DNA of 58,674 bases from Lentisphaerota bacterium (GTDB taxonomy: Bacteria > Verrucomicrobiota > Kiritimatiellia > CAIQIC01 > Lenti-01), in assembly GCA_012514035.1 (NCBI GenBank), contig JAAZBB010000061.1, positions 1-58,674 on the forward strand. The letters run 5' to 3'. The position numbers and the translations under genes were made by a program. How positions within the stretch are numbered: position 1 is the first letter of the stretch; every line of letters starts with the position of its first letter. The notes beneath the pieces were generated by a model that was not told the origin of the DNA, did not search any database, and saw only the letters and a program-made list of their open reading frames with translations. Below are positions 42,701-50,543 of the stretch, piece by piece.

Positions 42701-43548
42701 CCGGCCGGCACGGCGATGATTTTGTGCTTGGTGCCGGTCCAGGGATCGACGTGCTGCGCGTAGTGGGGCTGGTAGGCCCAAGGAGCCAGGACCTTGGTCG
42801 GTGCCCAGACGTTTTGCAATTGCACCCACTGGCTGTTCAGGGCGGAAGAGGAGGGGTTGATGACGTCGGCCGGGTTCGGACGGCAGGAACTGCCGTCGTT
42901 CCACGGGAAATCCGGGACGGTGCGGAACAGGTGGCCGTTGTCCACGATGACCCATTCCATGCCTTCCGCGACCAGCGCCGGGATGATCCATTCGGCGAAG
43001 GCGCATTCCGGGGGCCAGAAACCCTTGGAATAGGCCCCGCCCGTGTCCCAGACCTCCTTGTACTGTTCTTTGTGCAGCCGGATCTGCATGATCATGGATT
43101 CCTTGCAGGTCAGGGGCATCAGGCTGTGGTGATAGGGGATGCCCACGACATCCAGGCGCGAATTGTTCAGCGAAGTCTTAAGGCTGTTGCGCGCCCAGCG
43201 CACGTCGCCCGCCCAGTTGTAGTTTCCGCCCCAGAGGTTCTTGTTGTTCTCCGCAAGCGAACCCGAAAAGCTCATTTGCGCGCCGGCATGCTCCATGTTT
43301 TTGTCGGCGCCCTGCTGGACCGCGGTTTTCGGCCAGTGCTGGTAGGCGTTCACCCGGTCGCCGTCCCAAACGCCCTGCACGCTGAACGTGAACCGGGTGT
43401 TGGCATCGATCGTCCCCGGGCTTTCATACGGATAGTAGATCGGCTGGTGCATGTGCCACAGGTAGGTCACGTGGATGGGCACGGCCCGGGCGGCAATGGC
43501 CAGGCAAAACATGCCGGCGGCAGCGATCAGGGAAATTCGGCGGTTCAT
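39766..43548 (-). CDS. Secreted GH57 family glycoside hydrolase with two CBM25-like modules
   Basis: This 1260-residue protein has a signal peptide (about 1-22, ending ARA). A GH57 domain begins TYLWHMHQPIYYP (28-40) and contains the nucleophile motif SKGFWPPECAF with Glu181. Two starch-binding CBM25-like modules at about 655-748 and 755-856 share YIHIGRNGWQDVV and WDNNG...W. The last 400 residues (about 857-1260) form a beta-rich region also present in the neighbouring paralogue. GH57 enzymes act on alpha-glucans such as starch, pullulan or glycogen; the bond specificity is unclear. The start MNRRIS follows GAGGAGC; the upstream frame overlaps the previous gene. Confidence 0.85.
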   Translation of the reverse strand: MNRRISLIAAAGMFCLAIAARAVPIHVTYLWHMHQPIYYPYESPGTIDANTRFTFSVQGVWDGDRVNAYQHWPKTAVQQGADKNMEHAGAQMSFSGSLAENNKNLWGGNYNWAGDVRWARNSLKTSLNNSRLDVVGIPYHHSLMPLTCKESMIMQIRLHKEQYKEVWDTGGAYSKGFWPPECAFAEWIIPALVAEGMEWVIVDNGHLFRTVPDFPWNDGSSCRPNPADVINPSSSALNSQWVQLQNVWAPTKVLAPWAYQPHYAQHVDPWTGTKHKIIAVPAGRYEGNENARGGYGAFKPENVWGSQVDKNTNPSKPMMILCHSDGDNYGLKNSDAWNAQHGYFLDMCKNNADFEHTSVQDYLSMYPPDANDIVHVEPGSWVGIDGGTPYFDKWMSYEERSGVMPDMWSWSVLVAGQNYVLTADALENSYLNLDGGRTMDDVEWGTPNDTARAWHFYLSAETSCYWYWDFDDTNPWDGNATRAVNLAIAEANKVLDRHEGSDPVGPSIFPPQRLPYNPGGKMWNEAENASSDFQVWTFAEDVSGVASVKLNWRADLDGLNPIGETDNEVYARNAAKVGAWNEVAMSGDWWPGTKGPNVPDPTKRAKRYTATVAGQNNVLIDYYVEAMDTKGNATRSDIFHVWVGEANTNVPQPSVEFDPAAPNGCTPVTVKYKKTGLLGSSQVYIHIGRNGWQDVVTPDPAMIDSGDYWTYVYVTPTNTTEINVCFNDGADTWDNNGTANWNVGVANCGSGEEPDPAVWTEPASPVGCDPISIFYNPAGRPLAGASQINIHVGRNGWQDVVDPDPAMTASGTNWTYVYTPAPGTTNIDFVFNAVSGSTTNWDNNGSADWHVAVSGCESEPPVPNGVVITNPATESVTVNHATSTYALQGTAGADLSGNLAWTNTLNGLFGTLTRQTHWSVPVDLAVGQNVITVSGLISGSAGGTIVAEDTAADAAYATSWDEGSNGGTGFGPWDFNHNQDGTTFWAGVFIGPASAAGITGFGEDAFGFFANPAGVGANAEVLRDFTTPMAVGSVFSFDWGVNWDSDAEGSYRGFSLLAGDTELVYINMGNSPVINITGGTMFTNYGTQAMTLNFEYVASGSIRVWGTGRDGLESYDQTLTVPAGAPSRIKFYFNGSTVPELDEDHDKRQMYVDNLKITVPGGGEPTYSTDTVTIVRQDSGSVGPSIPPIVFEAGTGFWFDIPSEYELYRVEGADLVIGQAWNWTLLTENTDYTLAGGRLTLLTGATDKRMVRIWLNNAAP

Positions 43549-43604
43549 GGAATGCTCCTCGGATTTTTTTCTAAACTCGCGTCCGGCGCTGGACGCGGCG
43601 GTCG

Positions 43605-46600
43605 CTACGGAAGGATGATCGGGTTGAGCCTGATGCGGACCATCCGCTTTTCGGCCGCGCCCGTCAAGATCGTCAGCCGGTTGATGTCCAGGGTGTAATC
43701 CGTCCCCGCCGTCAGTTCGGCCCAGTTCCATTCCTGTCCGACCACGGTATCCGCTCCCTCCACGCGGTGCAGCGTGTAGCCGTCCGGGATGTCGAACCAG
43801 AAGCCGGTCCCGGCCTCGAAAACGATGGGCGGGATGTCCGGACCATCCCCGCCGGCCTGGCGGGTGATCGTGACGGAGTCGGAGTATTGCTCCACGCCGC
43901 CTTCCGTGGCACTGGTGATCTTCAGGTTGTTGATGTACATCTGACGCTCCGTGGCCGAATCCGTGGCATTGAAATAGAATTTGAACCGGGTTGGAGCGCC
44001 GGCCGGAACGGACAGCGTCTCGTCATAGGTCTCCGTGCCGTCCCGCCCTGTGCCCCAGACATGAAGGCTGCCGGCGGCCGCATATTCCAGGTATATCGTC
44101 ATGGCCTGCGCGCCATAGTTGGTGAACATTGGCGTCCCGTTGATCCAGATGTCGTCGCTGTTGGACATGTTGATAAAAACCAGTTCCGTGTCTCCCGCCA
44201 GCAGGCTGAAACCGCGATAAGACCCCTCCGCATTGCTGTCCCAGTTCAGGCCCCAGGCGAAACTGAACACATCGCCGACGGCCAGGGCAGTGCTGAAACT
44301 GCGCTGGACCTCCGCGTTGGCCCCGGAATCAGCCGGATTTGCATAGAATCCGAAGGAACTGGCAGGCATTCCGGAAATGCCGGCGGCGGCTGGATCGCCG
44401 ATGAATACCCCGGCATAGGAATTCGTCGGTTCTTCAAAATGGTTGAAGTTCCACGCCCCGAAGCCGGTGCCGCCGTTGCTGCCCGTGCTCCAGGTGTCGA
44501 CATAGGCCGCATCGGCGGCGGTGTCGTAGGCGTTGGTCGCCGTGCCGGCCGCGGTGATGTTGCTGCCGCGAACGGTGATTTCGTTGGCGCCGACACCGAG
44601 GGCAACGTCGGGAAGCGACCAGACCGCGGTGGCCGGCAACATGCCGGCGGCGCCGGTCAAGGCATTGGACCAGGTCAGTTCTCCAGCCAAGCCTTCGGCG
44701 GTGCCGCCCAGGTAGTAGGTGGCTACCGCGTTGCCTACCGAAATGTCCGATGGCGGATTGATGATGTGCAGTCCCGGCAGAAGGGCTTCGCAGCCGGTGA
44801 TGGCAAAATGCCAGTCGGCTCCGCCGTTGTTGTCCCAGATGCGCAGTTCCTCATTCGCGTTGCCGTCATTGAAAACCAGGTCAATCTGGGCGGTGCCCGG
44901 CATCACGTTATAGACATAGGTCCACACAGCGCCACTGGGGGTCATGGCGGGATTGGGCTCGATGACGTCATGCCAGCCGTTGCGGCCGATATGGATATAG
45001 ACCGAGCTGGCGGCAGCCAGGGATCGCCCCGCGGGATCATACGTGATCGTGACGGGGTCGCAACCGACTGGGCTGGCCGGATCGATCGATACCACCGGCG
45101 TGCCCCCGCCGCAGTTGGCCACGGAAACCGACCAGTTCTGTTCATTGTTGTTGTCCCAGACGTCGGTGCCGTCGTTGAAGCAGACGTTGATCTCCGCCGT
45201 GCCTGGATTCACCGCGTAGGTGTATTCCCAATAGGATCCATTCTTCGTCATGGCGGGATCGGGGCTGACGATGTCCTGCCATCCGTTGCGGCCGATGTGG
45301 ATCTTGACGGCGGCGGCGCCCTGCAACGGGCCCTCGTTGGGATAGTAGCGGATGGCTACAGGGTTGCAGCCGTCGGGCGCAGCGGGATCGAAAGCCGCCG
45401 TTGCCGGGGCGGCATCGCAATCGAGAATGGCGACCATCCAATTGGCTCCGCTGTTGTTCTCCCAGTTGGTAACGCTGCCGGTCACGCCGTAGAAAGCGAT
45501 TTCCAGTTGCGTGGCGGTGGCGGGAAGCTGGGCGGGGGGCAGGGTGAGGGTGAAGGTGCTATCGCCCGTGCGGGTCATGTTGGTGCTCACCCAGACGTCC
45601 GGACTGCTGGGGAAGCGATAGTAGCCATAGACCGTGGCGGCGCCAGCCACCACCGATGTGGTTGCATTGAAGGTGACGGTGATGGGCGCACAGTTGGACG
45701 GGGAGGACGGCGCGAACGTGGCGTAAGGGGGCGTGCCGCCCTCGCCGTCGTCCACCACGAATACGTGTTGGATATCGGACTGAAAGAGGTTGCCTTTGGT
45801 GTCCTGAGCCTGAATGTAGTAGTCAAGCAGCTTGCCGCGGAATCCGGGAACAGTCGCGTCGGTGACCTTGGCGAAATAGTAGTCGGCGATCTCGGCGGCT
45901 TCGATGAAGTAGTCGATGTCGCCGGCGTTGGCCAGGGCGTTCAGCGTGGCACGGTCCTTGGGCAGCACCCGCTTGGTCATCGGGATGGAAATCCAGCCTT
46001 CGACATCGCTGCCGCCCGCATAGGTTTCATTGTGGTTGTTGGCCATCGTGTTGACGCCATCTTTATCGCGGCGGACTTTGAGAACCACGCCGCCGGCAGG
46101 GATGCCGGACAGGTCGTAGGCGTGGGTCCAGACATAGAACTCCGACCCCATCTTCTTGTTGAAATTGCCGTCGACAGGCGTGACATTGAACCAGCCGAAT
46201 GTATTGGTGCCGGGATTGTAGGGAAACCGCTGCGGGCGGAAGAGAGTGGGGGGCGTCCGGTCGTTGTTCCGCCGGGCCGTCGTCAGCCACGGGGTGAGCA
46301 TCTCGATGGCCCGCCGGTTGGCGAGCGACTGCTTGACTTCGTCATCGTTGCCCTTGCCGCCATAGTAGTTGAAACCGGAATCCAGGCCGCATAGGAAAAT
46401 GTGCCAGGCACGCTCAACCTCGTTGGGATTGGTGTAGTCGCCGTTCCAGTCCCCGTTCCAGTCGTAGGGCACCGCGATTTTCCAGTCCTCCACCGATCCC
46501 CCTTCGTCTTCGAGGATCTGTTCAGCGGTTTCGCACCAGTTGGCTGCGGCAATCACCGGGGTCCAGTTCCAGAACTTGAGGGCAAAGCCGGGAGTCTCGA

Positions 46601-47951
46601 GGTCGATCTGGGTGTTGGGATAGCAGGCCGGGAGGTTGTTGGGATTGGTCGGCGGATCGACCCACTTCAGGAAATAGGGCGATCCATAGCACATCTCGGG
46701 GAAGATCCAGGCGCCGTCCTCGACGTGGGCAACGGTGGCATTGGCGCCATACTGGTTCACGAAATCCTGGATGGACACCGGGCCGTAGCCGGCGCTTTCG
46801 CATGCGCTGAAAAAGGCCGGGGTGGATTCCATCCAGGATGTGTTACCGCCGCCCCAGGCGTTGTCGCCGTCCGTCGCCGGCAGGACAAGCGCAGGATGGC
46901 TGGCGTCGTTGGCATGCGGCGCAATGTTGCCGCTAACCATGCCGATCTCCGCCCCGGAGTAGCCGGCTTTGTAGCTGAGGACGTCGTCGGACGGGACCGC
47001 TACCATGGTCTTTTCCGCGCCGGTCGCCGGATTGACGTATTTGACCTTGTGCAACTGATAGGCGAAGGGCGATACATTCCAGGCTGCATTGCCGGGGTTG
47101 GGCGAGGCATACCACCAGCCGGTGGTGAGCGAAGGGCCGAGCAGGTCCGCCCGGTTGGGCGGGCTGGAATTGATGCCGTAGTTGCCGCTCGCCGAGCCTT
47201 GCTGGAAATAGGTCGGACAGGTCCGACTCAGGTGGTGGCTGGCCACGATGACCCACTGGTAGCCTTCATCCGCCAGCACGTCAACCATCTCCGTGGTAAA
47301 GGCCATTTCGGTCGGGAAAAACCCCTTGGAATGGTCGGACAAATCGCTGTTCTTGCCCCACGCCTTCCACCAGGCTTGCTTGAAGATCTGGATTTCCTTG
47401 CGCAATACCGCCTTGGGAATGACCGCCGCCAAGGCGTGATGGTAGGTCATCCCGACCGGGTCCAGGCGGGGGCCGCCGCTCGGGGTCTTCCAACCCATCG
47501 CTTCGCGATAGCCGCCAAACCACTGGGCGCCGTAGCCGAGATTGTTGGCGCGCCCGAGGCTGCGCACGTTCTCGATCAGCGAACCGGAATAGCTGATGGC
47601 ATAGCCCGCGCTCTGGGTCAGACTGGCCAGCGAATTACGCGGACCGCTCTGATAGGCCGCGACACGGTCGTTGTTGCCGAAAATATCGGTCAAATTGTTG
47701 TCGGGATGGCCGACGCCGGTGCCGTAGGTCTGCGCGGGTTTCAGGACGATGGAATCCTGGGCGAACTGCACGCGGTTGAGTTCGGTCCCGTTGCCGTTCC
47801 ATTCCGGCCAGTAGATCGGTTGATGGTTGTGCCAAAAGCGCGAAACGCGCACCTCCGCGGCCTTGGCCACTGGGGCGGATAGAAGCGGCAGGAGGGCAGT
47901 CATCACCAGAAGTGTGGGCGGGAAGCGGCGGGTTGTTTTCATCGTCACCAT
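43605..47951 (-). CDS. Secreted GH57 family paralogue with three CBM25-like modules
   Basis: This 1448-residue protein has a signal peptide (LLPLLSAPVAKA), then SRFWHNHQPIYWPEWNGNG and the nucleophile motif SKGFFPTEMAF. After the catalytic part come three modules: a divergent one (VTVTFNATTSVV, GYYRFPSS) and two clear CBM25-like ones (KIHIGRNGWQDIV and YIHIGRNGWHDVI). The C-terminal 380 residues match those of the downstream paralogue closely, including SNGGTGFGAWNFNH and GSYRGFSLLAGDTELV. A second in-frame ATG nine bases on (47942) is possible. The 56-bp gap to the next gene suggests one operon and an origin by tandem duplication. Confidence 0.85.
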   Translation of the reverse strand: MVTMKTTRRFPPTLLVMTALLPLLSAPVAKAAEVRVSRFWHNHQPIYWPEWNGNGTELNRVQFAQDSIVLKPAQTYGTGVGHPDNNLTDIFGNNDRVAAYQSGPRNSLASLTQSAGYAISYSGSLIENVRSLGRANNLGYGAQWFGGYREAMGWKTPSGGPRLDPVGMTYHHALAAVIPKAVLRKEIQIFKQAWWKAWGKNSDLSDHSKGFFPTEMAFTTEMVDVLADEGYQWVIVASHHLSRTCPTYFQQGSASGNYGINSSPPNRADLLGPSLTTGWWYASPNPGNAAWNVSPFAYQLHKVKYVNPATGAEKTMVAVPSDDVLSYKAGYSGAEIGMVSGNIAPHANDASHPALVLPATDGDNAWGGGNTSWMESTPAFFSACESAGYGPVSIQDFVNQYGANATVAHVEDGAWIFPEMCYGSPYFLKWVDPPTNPNNLPACYPNTQIDLETPGFALKFWNWTPVIAAANWCETAEQILEDEGGSVEDWKIAVPYDWNGDWNGDYTNPNEVERAWHIFLCGLDSGFNYYGGKGNDDEVKQSLANRRAIEMLTPWLTTARRNNDRTPPTLFRPQRFPYNPGTNTFGWFNVTPVDGNFNKKMGSEFYVWTHAYDLSGIPAGGVVLKVRRDKDGVNTMANNHNETYAGGSDVEGWISIPMTKRVLPKDRATLNALANAGDIDYFIEAAEIADYYFAKVTDATVPGFRGKLLDYYIQAQDTKGNLFQSDIQHVFVVDDGEGGTPPYATFAPSSPSNCAPITVTFNATTSVVAGAATVYGYYRFPSSPDVWVSTNMTRTGDSTFTLTLPPAQLPATATQLEIAFYGVTGSVTNWENNSGANWMVAILDCDAAPATAAFDPAAPDGCNPVAIRYYPNEGPLQGAAAVKIHIGRNGWQDIVSPDPAMTKNGSYWEYTYAVNPGTAEINVCFNDGTDVWDNNNEQNWSVSVANCGGGTPVVSIDPASPVGCDPVTITYDPAGRSLAAASSVYIHIGRNGWHDVIEPNPAMTPSGAVWTYVYNVMPGTAQIDLVFNDGNANEELRIWDNNGGADWHFAITGCEALLPGLHIINPPSDISVGNAVATYYLGGTAEGLAGELTWSNALTGAAGMLPATAVWSLPDVALGVGANEITVRGSNITAAGTATNAYDTAADAAYVDTWSTGSNGGTGFGAWNFNHFEEPTNSYAGVFIGDPAAAGISGMPASSFGFYANPADSGANAEVQRSFSTALAVGDVFSFAWGLNWDSNAEGSYRGFSLLAGDTELVFINMSNSDDIWINGTPMFTNYGAQAMTIYLEYAAAGSLHVWGTGRDGTETYDETLSVPAGAPTRFKFYFNATDSATERQMYINNLKITSATEGGVEQYSDSVTITRQAGGDGPDIPPIVFEAGTGFWFDIPDGYTLHRVEGADTVVGQEWNWAELTAGTDYTLDINRLTILTGAAEKRMVRIRLNPIILP

Positions 47952-48010
47952 GCGTGCAGTGTTGTGGATGTCGAACTAAGACCCGGAGACACGCGCCTGC
48001 GGGAACATAT

Positions 48011-48039
48011 AAAATATGCTGAAACGCTCTACAAAGCAA
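48011..48039 (-). promoter_or_regulatory. Likely promoter of the GH57 pair
   Basis: Read on the minus strand, TTGCTT (48039-48034) and TATTTT (48016-48011) are 17 bases apart, about 60 bp upstream of the GH57 start. This is a good sigma-70-like arrangement in an otherwise GC-rich region. Confidence 0.5.
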
Positions 48040-48104
48040 CCGGGTATCGACAGGCACTGATAAACCGTTTTACTCGATCTCCAGTCGCCGTTGACCGTGC
48101 GTTG

Positions 48105-48128
48105 GGGTCAGCCCTTTAGTTAGAAGTT
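48105..48128 (+). repeat. REP-like repeat, copy 1
   Basis: GGGTCAGCCCTTTAGTTAG and five following bases; 22 of 24 match copy 3 (49188-49211). It covers the stop side of the RAYT gene and forms an inverted pair with copy 2 at 49156-49179, bracketing the transposase. Confidence 0.85.
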
Positions 48129-49114
48129 AACAGTTGTTGCTCCACCCGGGCCAATTTTTCTTTCAGGGAGGTTGGCGGGTTTATGAGCCGCTTGATTTGC
48201 TGGCTTACGGCTGATCCGCTGCCCATGTGCAGCACGTGCGCCACTGCCCGCTGGGTCAGTCCGGCGAATCGCACCAAACTCCAAGCGGCAACCGCGCGAT
48301 CCGTCGCATTTCGTCTTCGACAGATCAGGTTCTCCTTCGGGATGCCAAAGACCTTGGCCACGGTGATCAGGACTGTATCCGTCTCCGCTCGCCGGCCAAC
48401 CTTGCGGAAGGCGACATCTTCCCGTTTCGTCGCTTTGTCGGCTTGAGTCCGGTAGCGCTCCTCCAACTCTGCCAGGAATTCATCGGATCCCACCCCCAGC
48501 GGCGATGTTTCCGGCCATTTCGTCCAGGACATATCTTGGTCAGTCAGTCCATTCTCCACGAAACGGCGATATCCGCGGTTGCCTCCTCCCCAATGCGCCG
48601 TCACTTGGGCAAGTATCGGTCCCGTGTGGAGGAAACTCATCCGTTTGTGTCCAGTGTAGAAACGCAGACTGCTCCAGCGATAGCTCCCTAAGTATTTGAT
48701 TCGTTCAGCGCGCGATTTGTCCTTGATGCCACGCACATGGACGGGATTCAGGTGCAGGTATCGGCTCAAATTCAGCAGGTATTTATCTCCCTGCACCAGC
48801 CACGCCCCATAGCGGCCTTGCGTCAGGTGACCGCTGCGCTGGTGGCGTTTATTAAAATACACCGCGTAGGATGTAATCAAACCGCCCATGAAGTCGCTGA
48901 GGTTACCAAGCGGAGTCTCCACCAGCAGGTGGAAATGATTCGGCATGAGGCAAAACAGATAGAGGCGCACAGTGTAGGTCTTCACAGCCCCTGCCAGGCT
49001 CTCCAGAAACCGTTCCCGGTCCCGATCGTCCATGAAAATGACTTGCCGGGCATTGCCGCGTACCGCCACGTGGTAGATCGCCCCAGCGAATTGAATGCGT
49101 AATTTGCGTGCCAT
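48116..49114 (-). CDS. REP-associated tyrosine transposase (RAYT, Y1_Tnp)
   Basis: This 332-residue HUH nuclease-like transposase has the metal-binding HUH motif at His60/His62 in LMPNHFHLLVE and the tyrosine helix region YLLNLSRYLHLNPV. It has an added C-terminal domain ending SLVRFAGLTQRAVAHVLH, GSGSAVSQQ and IKRL, like the DnaA-type DNA-binding domain seen on long RAYTs. Start MARKLRIQF is the family start; 12 more residues are open upstream. The gene lies between inverted REP-like repeats sharing GGGTCAGCCCTTTAG, the expected substrate. All motifs are intact, so it may be active. Confidence 0.9.
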   Translation of the reverse strand: MARKLRIQFAGAIYHVAVRGNARQVIFMDDRDRERFLESLAGAVKTYTVRLYLFCLMPNHFHLLVETPLGNLSDFMGGLITSYAVYFNKRHQRSGHLTQGRYGAWLVQGDKYLLNLSRYLHLNPVHVRGIKDKSRAERIKYLGSYRWSSLRFYTGHKRMSFLHTGPILAQVTAHWGGGNRGYRRFVENGLTDQDMSWTKWPETSPLGVGSDEFLAELEERYRTQADKATKREDVAFRKVGRRAETDTVLITVAKVFGIPKENLICRRRNATDRAVAAWSLVRFAGLTQRAVAHVLHMGSGSAVSQQIKRLINPPTSLKEKLARVEQQLLTSN

Positions 49115-49155
49115 TGAGAAAAGACTGACGCCGGCCGGAAGAATCGTCAACTGAA

Positions 49156-49211
49156 ATCTTCTATCTAAAGGGCTGACCCCAGATTTAGGGTCAGCCCTTT
49201 AGATAGAAGAT
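49156..49211. repeat. REP-like hairpin, copies 2 and 3
   Basis: A perfect 24-bp inverted repeat (arm 49156-49179, starting ATCTTCTATCTAAAGGGC; second arm 49188-49211) around an eight-base loop. It is the junction where the RAYT unit's right repeat meets the left repeat of the next unit, and would form a very stable stem. Confidence 0.9.
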
Positions 49212-49517
49212 ATAAAGGTTTGTTCCTCACGCGCGAGGTGGTTTCCAGATGCCGCGTTTACCTCTCCAGCCGTGGTTCTGTTGACCAACCGCCGAACCAC
49301 CCCCCATTTTCTGAATCTCCACGACGTTGCGCTGTCTAAATCTGGAATTCCACATCCTGGCTCGAGCTGCAATCGTGCGATACATTGCATTTCGCCGCAT
49401 GACGCGCTAATAGCAGTGGCCAATCCGAGATATGAATTGCCGGTGTCAGCGCAAGAAAGCTCCGCGATCGCCCATTCGTCCAAGGCATCTGTTATCTTTT
49501 ATCTAAAGGGCTGACCC
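49188..49517. mobile_element. Probable non-autonomous REP-bounded element (MITE-like)
   Basis: The 330-bp segment is bounded by inverted REP-like copies 3 (49188-49211) and 4 (49494-49517). Copy 4, starting ATCTTTTATCTAAAGGG, differs from the arm at 49156 by one base. Only a 94-residue open frame on the minus strand (49199-49483) is present, with no recognisable domain. The ends match those of the adjacent RAYT unit, so the RAYT could mobilise it in trans. The internal 282 bp show no other gene. Confidence 0.55.
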
Positions 49518-49565
49518 TAGAGAGATGGCGCGGGCACCACCGGTTGGGGGGATGAGGAATGCGGA

Positions 49566-50522
49566 TTACTTCGCCTTGTGCGCCTGGATATATTCGCGGG
49601 CGGCGTCCACCTGACCGGCGCTGCCGAGCAGCACGTTTTTGCCGGCGATGAACTTGGCGTATTCGGGCATGAACACCTTGCCGGGGTCGCGCAGGTCGAA
49701 CTTCTCGGGATGGTCCCGGAAGAACTCGCGGTGCACGCGGCACCAGACCAGCCGACCGTCGGTGTCGATGTTGATCTTCGTCACGCCTAGTTTGGCTGCG
49801 CCGAGGAATTGGCTGGCGTCCACGCCTGAGGCGCCCTTGAGGTTGCCGCCGGCGGCGTTGATACGGGCGACTTCGTCCTGTGGCACCGAAGAGGAGCCAT
49901 GCATGACAAGCGGGAAACCGGGCAGGAGCTTCTGGATTTCCTCCAGGATGTCGAAGCGCAGCTTCTGGGAGCCTTTGAATTTGAAAGCGCCGTGGGAAGT
50001 GCCGATCGCGCAGGCCAGGCTGTCGCAGCCGGTGGCCTTGACGAACCGGTAGGCCTCGTCGGGCTTGGTATAGACGTGGTCAGCGGCCACGACGTCTTCC
50101 TCGACGCCCTTGAGCAGGCCCAGCTCGGCCTCGACCACGAGGCCCTTGGCGTGGGCGGCGTCGACGACGCGCTTGGTGATCTCGACGTTTTTCTCGAACG
50201 GCTCGTGGGAGGCATCGATCATGACGGACGAATACACGCCGGAGGCGATGCAGTCCATGCAGGTGGCCTCGTCGCCGTGATCGAGGTGGATGGCAAAAAC
50301 CGCATTGGGAAAGATCTGGTCTGCGGTTTTCATCATGGCTTCGAGCATCAGTTTGTGGGTGTAGCTGCGCGCCCCCTTGGACAATTGGACAATGAACGGC
50401 GCCTGGCTGTCCACATTGCCCTTGAACAGGCCCATGGTCTGTTCGAGGTTGTTGATGTTGTAGGCGCCGATGGCGTACTTGCCGTAGGCGTGGGCGAAGA
50501 GTTCCTTGGTGGTGACAATCAT
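49566..50522 (-). CDS. fba: Class II fructose-bisphosphate aldolase
   Basis: This 318-residue zinc aldolase cleaves fructose-1,6-bisphosphate in glycolysis and makes it in gluconeogenesis. HLDHGD at 79-84 holds the catalytic Asp81 and a zinc His82; further zinc ligands are in GTSHGAFKF near 174 and MHGSSSVP near 209, and INIDTD near 254 closes the phosphate site. Substrate preference among class II aldolases (tagatose or sedoheptulose bisphosphate) is not excluded. It starts 21 bases after the PpiD-like gene and is probably co-transcribed. Confidence 0.9.
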   Translation of the reverse strand: MIVTTKELFAHAYGKYAIGAYNINNLEQTMGLFKGNVDSQAPFIVQLSKGARSYTHKLMLEAMMKTADQIFPNAVFAIHLDHGDEATCMDCIASGVYSSVMIDASHEPFEKNVEITKRVVDAAHAKGLVVEAELGLLKGVEEDVVAADHVYTKPDEAYRFVKATGCDSLACAIGTSHGAFKFKGSQKLRFDILEEIQKLLPGFPLVMHGSSSVPQDEVARINAAGGNLKGASGVDASQFLGAAKLGVTKINIDTDGRLVWCRVHREFFRDHPEKFDLRDPGKVFMPEYAKFIAGKNVLLGSAGQVDAAREYIQAHKAK

Positions 50523-50543
50523 GGCTATACTCCTGGGTTGCTT

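Noticed and set aside
40885-43698. 937-codon plus-strand frame opposite the GH57 gene, and a similar one at 43767-46394
   Set aside because: Both mirror the GH57 coding sequence and lack any recognisable domain or start signal.
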